Shown here: piece after piece, positions 6,701 through 11,439 of the stretch
Layout of the letters: each line of letters opens with the position of its first letter
How positions within the stretch are numbered: the first letter of the stretch is position 1
Assembly: GCA_014377915.1 (NCBI GenBank)
Contig: JACMOT010000534.1
Coordinates: forward strand, 1 to 11,439
DNA from: Tardiphaga sp.
Lineage (GTDB): Bacteria; Pseudomonadota; Alphaproteobacteria; Rhizobiales; Xanthobacteraceae
Reading direction: 5' to 3'
DNA length: 11,439 nt
Translations under genes and position numbers: made by a program
Notes under the pieces: generated by a model
Seen by the model: the letters and a program-made list of their open reading frames with translations, nothing else
What the model was told of the DNA's origin: nothing
The model's database searches: none

Positions 6701-7924
6701 TCAGGATTTCCAGACCGCACTGCTCTTGGCGACATCCTTCGGCCACACCGTGACCAATTCCTTGTTGCGCCATTGCACCATCACCGGGACCGACAGAACG
6801 TTGAGGCCGGTGCTGTCAAACTCGACTGCGCCGCCGGTCATGGCGTTGGTCCAGCCACCGGTGAACTTGGCTCCACGCAGCGCCATCGTGATGTCTTCGG
6901 CCTTGGAAGACTTGGCTTTTTCGATCGCCTGCACCAGCACGTCGAGGGCCACGGCATGTTCGAGCGCCTCATGGACCATGAAGTAGCCGTAACGCTTGCG
7001 AAAACGCTCGGTGAAATCCGGCGCCAGGTCGTAATTGGCCGGTGAGATGGAGAGCACGTTTTCGGCAAATTCGCCGAGGCCCTTTTCGAAATCCGGAATG
7101 ACGTAGCCGGCCGCACCGCCGATCGCAGGCATGGTGATGCGCTGCTGGCGCATCGTACGGATCAACAGCAGGCTGTCGTTGAGGTAGGAGACCGGGAACG
7201 CCGCCTGGGCCCCCGAGGCGCGCAGCTTGTTGATCAGCGGCGTGGTGTCGGTGATCCCCAGCGGATAGGCATCGTCCATCGCGATTTCGATATTGGCCGC
7301 TTTCGCCGCGGCGCGCAGACCGCCGGCCTGCGCCGTGCCGTAGGCTGTGTCCTCGTACATGATCGCGATCCTGTCGATTTTGGCACCCGAGGCCTGGGCG
7401 ATCGCCACCGTATAATCGAGCTGCGCCTTGCCGATCGCCGACGCCTTGGCGACGATTTGGAAGATGTTCTTGTAGCCCCGCCCGGTGATCTGGTCGGCAA
7501 AGGACATCGTGAGCAGCGGAATGTCGCGGCGCTCGGTGACTTCCGAAATGGCGATGGTCAGCGACGACGCGAACGCGCCGAGGATCGCCGAGACCTCGTT
7601 CTGGGTAATCAAGCGCTGCGCCACGGTGCCCGCCGTGGTCGGTGTCGAAGTCGCATCCGCCACGATCAGATTGATCTTCGCGCCGCCCAGCGCCTTGATG
7701 CCGCCGGCCGCATTGATCTCGTCGGCGACCAGTTCGATGCCGTTGCGGGAATTGATACCGAACTGCGCGTTGGCGCCCGACAGCGGCATGATGACGCCGA
7801 TATTGATCGGCTTGGCCTGCGCGCGCGCGGACGACACGATCATCGGGCTGGCCAGCAGCGAAGCCGTCCCGGCCAGCAATGCGCGGCGGTTGAGACCGCC
7901 AGCGCGGAATAAGGGCTTGGTCAT
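6701..7924 (-). CDS. ABC transporter substrate-binding protein (Liv/HAAT type)
   Basis: This is a 407-residue periplasmic binding protein and the first gene of the minus-strand operon. Its N-terminus LNRRALLAGTASLLASPMIV (11-30) is a signal peptide with twin Arg at 13-14 and a likely cleavage after SSARA (31-35), so Tat export is possible. The mature part begins INIGVIMPLSGANAQFG, the standard first strand and ligand loop of type-1 binding proteins. It continues with GIELVADEINAAGGI, VAQRLITQNEVSAILGAFAS (lobe-one ligand strand) and IAIMYEDTAYGTAQAGGL (hinge region). The ATG at 7924 follows GGGGAGAG at good spacing. It delivers the ligand to the LivHMGF complex encoded directly downstream. 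It is not closely similar by eye to the partial binding protein at the left edge. The ligand is unknown; the gene neighbourhood suggests a carboxylate or lactone derivative. Confidence 0.92.
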   Translation of the reverse strand: MTKPLFRAGGLNRRALLAGTASLLASPMIVSSARAQAKPINIGVIMPLSGANAQFGINSRNGIELVADEINAAGGIKALGGAKINLIVADATSTPTTAGTVAQRLITQNEVSAILGAFASSLTIAISEVTERRDIPLLTMSFADQITGRGYKNIFQIVAKASAIGKAQLDYTVAIAQASGAKIDRIAIMYEDTAYGTAQAGGLRAAAKAANIEIAMDDAYPLGITDTTPLINKLRASGAQAAFPVSYLNDSLLLIRTMRQQRITMPAIGGAAGYVIPDFEKGLGEFAENVLSISPANYDLAPDFTERFRKRYGYFMVHEALEHAVALDVLVQAIEKAKSSKAEDITMALRGAKFTGGWTNAMTGGAVEFDSTGLNVLSVPVMVQWRNKELVTVWPKDVAKSSAVWKS

Positions 7925-7991
7925 TTCTACTCTCCCCGATCGAACGGCCTTTGCGGCTCTGGAACGAGTTTCCGCACGAAATCTGCTATCC

Positions 7992-8023
7992 GTCAAGCAG
8001 CTTGACAGATTGTCTGAGAGACA
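7992..8023. promoter_or_regulatory. Interlocking palindromes in the divergent gap, candidate GntR operator
   Basis: In the 112-bp gap between the binding-protein gene (-) and the GntR gene (+) two perfect palindromes stand 4 bp apart: GTCAAG-CAG-CTTGAC (7992-8006) and TGTCT-GAG-AGACA (8011-8023), with centres 18 bp apart. A third, shorter one, GACA-GAT-TGTC (8004-8014), bridges them. Short two-fold symmetric sites are typical for FadR-type GntR regulators, which are often autoregulated and control the divergent operon. That this is the operator is inferred from position and symmetry. Confidence 0.5.
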
Positions 8024-8030
8024 GTGAACT
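8002..8030 (+). promoter_or_regulatory. Candidate promoter of the GntR gene
   Basis: A perfect TTGACA at 8002-8007 is followed after 17 bp by TGAACT at 8025-8030, which matches TATAAT at only three of six positions. Transcription from such a promoter would begin at about the A of the start codon at 8037, which fits the lack of a ribosome binding site. The -35 element lies in the right arm of the first palindrome and the second palindrome fills the spacer, so a bound repressor would block it. Confidence 0.35.
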
Positions 8031-8036
8031 TCACGC

Positions 8037-8720
8037 ATGGCGAAAATCGAATCCGAACTCAATGTCTCCCGGGAATCGACCAGTTTGCGGATGCTGGTGG
8101 AAAACCGGCTGCGCTCGGCGATCGGCAGCGGCCTGTTCAAGCCCGGCCAGCGGCTGATCGAGCGCGAACTGTGCGAGCAGGTCGGGGTCGGGCGCACCTC
8201 GATCCGGGAGGCGCTGCGGCAGCTAGAGGCGGAAGGGCTGGTCACGACGATTCCGCACCGCGGGCCGATCGTCTCGACCATCACCGTGGAAGAAGCCGAG
8301 CAGCTCTACGACCTGCGCGCACTGCTGGAGGGCTATGCCGGCCGCGAATGCGCGCGGCGGCGCGATCCCGATATTATCGCGCGCCTGCGCAGGCAGTTCG
8401 AGATCATGGGCACCGTCGCCGGTCACGACGACCGCAGCGACCTGCTGGCCGCCAAGACCGAGTTTTATGCCGCGCTGATGGAAGGCTGCGGCAACATCTT
8501 CGTCGAGCGGTTCCTGAAGATGCTGCTGAACCGTGTAACGGTGCTGCGCATGACGTCGATGACCCAGGCCAACCGAATCGGCCGCAGCCTTCGCGAAATC
8601 GAGACCATCCTCGTCGCCATCGAAAGCGGCGACGAACAAGGCGCCGAACAGGCCTGCGTGCAGCACATCGAGAATGCGGCGGAGGTCGCCCTGCAAGCGC
8701 TTCGACGCGACAGCACGTGA
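8037..8720 (+). CDS. GntR-family transcriptional regulator, FadR/FCD type
   Basis: This is a 227-residue DNA-binding regulator. The winged helix-turn-helix spans about residues 17-80, with LIERELCEQVGVGRTSIREALRQLEAEGLV (40-69) and the wing PHRGPIVS (73-80). Residues about 85-220 form the all-helical FCD ligand domain (EEAEQLYDLRALLEG at 85-99 is its first helix). Three of the four usual FCD metal ligands appear replaced: Lys140 for Asp, Tyr144 for His, Ile188 for His; only His210 remains. So it probably senses its ligand without the metal. The ATG at 8037 has no good ribosome binding site. The gene is divergent from the importer operon and in line with the dehydrogenase and hydrolase genes, so it is the likely local regulator. 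Its effector is probably the imported compound or a product (inference). Confidence 0.9.
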   Translation: MAKIESELNVSRESTSLRMLVENRLRSAIGSGLFKPGQRLIERELCEQVGVGRTSIREALRQLEAEGLVTTIPHRGPIVSTITVEEAEQLYDLRALLEGYAGRECARRRDPDIIARLRRQFEIMGTVAGHDDRSDLLAAKTEFYAALMEGCGNIFVERFLKMLLNRVTVLRMTSMTQANRIGRSLREIETILVAIESGDEQGAEQACVQHIENAAEVALQALRRDST

Positions 8721-8773
8721 TTCCGGCCACGTCTCGCCGCTGCTAACAACAAAAAAACACAAGGGGAAACGCC

Positions 8774-9664
8774 GTGTCGAAACTGGACGCCATCCATCCG
8801 CCCGCCAAAATCGCCGTGATCGGCCTCGGCAACATGGGGCGCCCGATGGCCGCGTGCTTAGCGCGCGCAGGCTATCAAGTCACGGGCTTCGATACGTCCG
8901 GCGACGCGCGGGCCAAGCACGCCGATGCCGGCGGGACCTCCGCCGCGAGCGTGACCGAGGCGGCGCGAGGCGCTGCCGCCGTTATCACGCTGCTGCCCGA
9001 CGGCAAAATCGTGCGCGCCGCGATCGAAGGTCTCAAGGACCAGCTCGCACCGGGCACCGTGTTGATCGACATGAGTTCGTCGGCGCCGATGGGCACGCGG
9101 GCGCTTGGCGAAGAGATGATCAAGGCCGGCCTCGCCTTCATCGACGCCCCGGTATCGGGCGGCGTGAAGCGGGCGATCGACGGATCGCTGGCGATCATGG
9201 CGGGCGGAGATGCAGCCACCATCGATCGCGCCGAACCGGTGCTCAACGCGATGGGGAAATCGGTGTTTCGCACCGGCCCGCTCGGCTCCGGACACGCCGC
9301 CAAGGCGCTCAACAATTACGTATCGGCGGCGGGCCTTGCAGCCGCCGTCGAGGCCGTCGCGGTCGCGGGCCAATTCGGCATCGACCCGAACGTGCTCGTC
9401 GACGTGCTCAACGCCTCGACCGGCCGCAACAACTCGACCGAGAACAAGCTCAAGCAGTTCGTCATCCCCGGGACGTACACGTCGGGATTTTCGTTGGCGT
9501 TGATGGCAAAGGACATTCGAACCGCGGACGAACTCGCGCATCAGATCGGCATCCGCGCGCCGCTGGCCGATGAAGTCGCCGCGCTCTGGGACGCGGCGCT
9601 TGAAGTGCTGGGCCCATCGGCAGACCACGTCGAGATCGGTCGCTACCTGACCGCCAAGCGCTAA
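8774..9664 (+). CDS. NAD(P)-dependent oxidoreductase, 3-hydroxyisobutyrate dehydrogenase family
   Basis: This is a 296-residue beta-hydroxyacid dehydrogenase. The N-terminal Rossmann domain holds the dinucleotide loop GLGNMGRPMA (17-26), FD at 39-40 ending strand two, and ITLLPD (71-76). The substrate loop DMSSSAPMG is at 99-107 and DAPVSGG at 124-130. The helical C-terminal domain carries the catalytic Lys177 in GSGHAAKALNN (171-181) and KD at 246-247. Members oxidise 3-hydroxyisobutyrate or related 3-hydroxy acids, or reduce tartronate or succinic semialdehyde. Asp40 at the end of strand two suggests NAD preference. The start is GTG at 8774 after AAGGGG (8761-8766); an ATG is absent nearby. 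It follows the regulator by 53 bp and precedes the hydrolase by 10 bp, so the last two are probably cotranscribed. The exact substrate is open. Confidence 0.9.
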   Translation: MSKLDAIHPPAKIAVIGLGNMGRPMAACLARAGYQVTGFDTSGDARAKHADAGGTSAASVTEAARGAAAVITLLPDGKIVRAAIEGLKDQLAPGTVLIDMSSSAPMGTRALGEEMIKAGLAFIDAPVSGGVKRAIDGSLAIMAGGDAATIDRAEPVLNAMGKSVFRTGPLGSGHAAKALNNYVSAAGLAAAVEAVAVAGQFGIDPNVLVDVLNASTGRNNSTENKLKQFVIPGTYTSGFSLALMAKDIRTADELAHQIGIRAPLADEVAALWDAALEVLGPSADHVEIGRYLTAKR

Positions 9665-9674
9665 CGCGGCAGCC

Positions 9675-10940
9675 ATGGCCCTGCCCCTGATCGATGAGCT
9701 GCGCAATCGCCTCGCGGGCGCGATCGCCGCGCCCGAGGTCCTTTCGGTTGCGCGGGGCCTTGGCTGCACGATCGCGTTTCGGATCGGCGCAGCGGGCGTG
9801 GCGATCGCGTGCCGGAATGGGCAGCCAGTGGTGGTCGCGGGCGATGGAGCTGATATTGTCCTGGGCGGCGACGAAGCCGCATGGCAGAAGTTGCTGGCGG
9901 CGCTGCCGCCGCCCACCTATCATTCGTTTTCGTCGATCCAGCTGCGCAATCCGGACTTCACTGTGACCGGCAACCCGCTGGTGATCGCGCAGGCGCGCGC
10001 CTTCCTCGAAGCCGTGTTTGTGAATTTGAACCTTCACCCGACGCATGCAACCGAATTAGACCTTTCGCCTCTCGAAGGCCGCTATCACCGCGTGCGCAGC
10101 GCCGGCGGGCAAGTGACCGAGGTCTATTCCGAAGCGGCCGGATCGGGCCCGCCGGTGCTGTGCCTGCATACGGCAGGCGCCGACACGCGGCAGTTTCACG
10201 GTGTGATGTGCGACCCGCAGCTTGGCCAGGACTGGCGGATGATCGGCTTCGACATGCCACATCACGGCCGCTCCATGCCGCCCGCCGGTTGGGATGGCGG
10301 CATCTACCGGCTCGATCAGGCGACCTATCTGGACTGGTGCGCAAGCTTCATCGAACAGGTGATCGGCGAACCCGTCGTGGTGATGGGCTGTTCGATGGGA
10401 GCGGGCATCGCTCTGGCACTCGCTGCCGAGCGCCCCGAACTGGTGAGCGCGGTGATCGCCCTCGAGGCACCGCTGCGGCCCCGCGGCCGACGCAATGACT
10501 ACCTGACCCACGCCAGCGTGAATGGCGGCTGGCATTCCGCCGCCTACGTCCCCGGCCTGATGAACCCGTCGAGCCCGGCCGAGGATCGCCGGCGCGCAGC
10601 GTGGATCTACTCACAGGGCGCGCCGGACGTCTACGATGGCGATCTCGCCTTCTATTCGGACGAATTTGACGGCGAGCAGATCGCAAAACGCATCGACGGC
10701 CGACAGATTCCGGTGTTTCTCCTGATTGGCCACTACGATTTCTCTGCAACAGTCAGCGATTCCCATGCCATCGCCGGGTGGATCGCCGGCGCCGTCGTGC
10801 AGGAAATGCCGGAGCTGGGCCATTTTCCGATGACCGAAAACCCCTCGAAGGCGCTCCAGTACCTGCGCCCGATAATGTCCGAACTGCGCATGCGGGCCCT
10901 CCGATCTTTCCCTGAACGCCCGTCAGGCGGCCGGTCCTAG
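9675..10940 (+). CDS. Alpha/beta hydrolase with SCP2-like N-terminal region
   Basis: This is a 421-residue protein. Residues about 140-405 form an alpha/beta hydrolase: oxyanion region LCLHTAGAD (162-170), FDMPHHGRS (192-200), nucleophile elbow GCSMGAG with Ser240 (238-244), acid Asp355 in IGHYD, and His383 in LGHFP. The triad is complete, and a cap region lies about 265-340. Related enzymes include enol-lactonases (PcaD-like) and C-C hydrolases (MhpC-like). The first 120 residues are extra. The pattern ADIVLGGDEAAWQKLL (59-74) ... FTVTGNPLVIAQARAF (95-110) recalls an SCP2-like lipid- or acyl-binding fold, but this is by eye. The start ATG at 9675 is 10 bp after the previous stop; the ribosome binding site is weak (GCGGC only), so coupling to the upstream gene is likely. 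No signal peptide is seen, so it is cytoplasmic. The substrate is unknown. Confidence 0.85.
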   Translation: MALPLIDELRNRLAGAIAAPEVLSVARGLGCTIAFRIGAAGVAIACRNGQPVVVAGDGADIVLGGDEAAWQKLLAALPPPTYHSFSSIQLRNPDFTVTGNPLVIAQARAFLEAVFVNLNLHPTHATELDLSPLEGRYHRVRSAGGQVTEVYSEAAGSGPPVLCLHTAGADTRQFHGVMCDPQLGQDWRMIGFDMPHHGRSMPPAGWDGGIYRLDQATYLDWCASFIEQVIGEPVVVMGCSMGAGIALALAAERPELVSAVIALEAPLRPRGRRNDYLTHASVNGGWHSAAYVPGLMNPSSPAEDRRRAAWIYSQGAPDVYDGDLAFYSDEFDGEQIAKRIDGRQIPVFLLIGHYDFSATVSDSHAIAGWIAGAVVQEMPELGHFPMTENPSKALQYLRPIMSELRMRALRSFPERPSGGRS

Positions 10941-11330
10941 CCCGTCTTGGCGCCATAGCGTTCGTTCATCGCGACTGCGCTGGCGATTCCGCAGCCACGC
11001 AGCGCCCGCGATCCAGCCAAATGTGAGCGCGGGACCGAGGGTGAGGTCGAAACAATTTGGTGCGATGATTCCGATCGTCTGAAGGCTTTTGTCACCAAAA
11101 GTGGTGGAAATCTTGCCATCGAGCAGGCTCGCCCCGTCGGACAGTATCCGCTCAAGATAATAGCCATGGATTCCGCTGCGGCGGTTGATGAGACCATCCA
11201 CAGCGGACGTAGTGCATAATGGCCGCGCCCTTTTAACCGCACGTCGCTCAAAGACTGTGCCGATGCAAGGAGTTAATATTGGTGAAAAGAGAAGCTCGTA
11301 GCCGCTTCTAGCCCAAAGCTGCTGTCTTGA
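10941..11330. other. Unassigned, possibly decayed sequence
   Basis: No gene here is convincing. A minus-strand frame is open from about 11330 to its stop at 10923, overlapping the hydrolase end. Between about 11201 and 10960 it reads in part HGYYLERILSDGASLLDGK and, further on, LTLGPALTFGWIAGAAWL. The GPALTFG block recalls the C-terminus of FAD-dependent flavoproteins of the KstD/fumarate-reductase group, but the context is incomplete, so at most it is a degraded fragment. On the plus strand an AAGGAG (11267-11272) precedes a TTG/GTG frame of only nine or ten codons ending at TAG. By eye the G+C is lower after 11201 than in the flanking genes. Confidence 0.3.
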
Positions 11331-11439
11331 TTAGATCTGAAACGCGGTCTGCCATTCGTCGGCTTCGTCGAAAACCTCGTCGCGCATCAGGTTTGGAACG
11401 TCGCACATCAGTGCCGATCCGCTTGGTGCTTCCCATCGA
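11331..11439 (-). CDS. Hypothetical protein, C-terminal end (5' part outside window)
   Basis: A minus-strand frame is open from the right edge to TAA at 11331-11333, giving about 35 residues and ending DEVFDEADEWQTAFQI. Its acidic, mixed composition looks like a protein C-terminus more than chance translation, because chance frames in this DNA are mostly rich in Arg, Ala and Pro. It also has CDVPNLMRDE just before. I do not recognise the family. The short length means chance cannot be excluded. Confidence 0.35.
   Translation of the reverse strand, partial: RWEAPSGSALMCDVPNLMRDEVFDEADEWQTAFQI

Noticed and set aside
11279..11311. Short frame after AAGGAG on the plus strand
   Set aside because: It has only nine or ten codons before TAG; it could be a broken 5' end, but nothing supports a real peptide.

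Overview
The window is G+C-rich DNA from what looks like an alphaproteobacterium of the Bradyrhizobium/Rhodopseudomonas group. I base this on codon use, the abundance of periplasmic binding proteins with Arg-Arg signal peptides, and an intergenic palindromic repeat of a type common in that group. The assignment is from memory and by eye, not from a database search.

Left edge to about 1970 (+ strand): the last 83 codons of a branched-chain-amino-acid/amide-type binding protein; a complete orphan Bug/TctC-type binding protein (337-1332); and a truncated remnant of a beta-keto-acid cleavage enzyme (BKACE, formerly DUF849; 1477-1782). About 190 bp that I cannot assign follow the remnant.

Centre: a metallo-beta-lactamase-fold hydrolase of the lactonase-like branch (1974-2777, +) converges on a six-gene operon on the minus strand. 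A structured inverted repeat (about 2783-2946) lies between them. The operon reads, in transcription order, binding protein (7924-6701), LivH, LivM, LivG and LivF permeases/ATPases (6681-3412, joined by 4-bp ATGA overlaps), and a carboxymuconolactone decarboxylase-family protein (3364-2960).

Right part: divergent from that operon is a + strand set made of a GntR/FadR-type regulator (8037-8720), a 3-hydroxyisobutyrate-dehydrogenase-family oxidoreductase (8774-9664) and an alpha/beta hydrolase with an SCP2-like N-terminal region (9675-10940). The 112-bp divergent gap holds interlocking palindromes and a consensus -35 hexamer placed so that the regulator mRNA may be leaderless. The last 500 bp is mostly unassigned, possibly decayed sequence, with the C-terminal end of another minus-strand gene at the edge.

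Working model (inference): an ABC importer takes up a small organic acid, lactone or aromatic breakdown product. The lactonase-like hydrolase, decarboxylase-family protein, hydroxyacid dehydrogenase and alpha/beta hydrolase process it, and the GntR protein controls both transcription units from the shared gap. The substrate is not evident from the sequence. I see no RNA gene, CRISPR array or intact mobile element.
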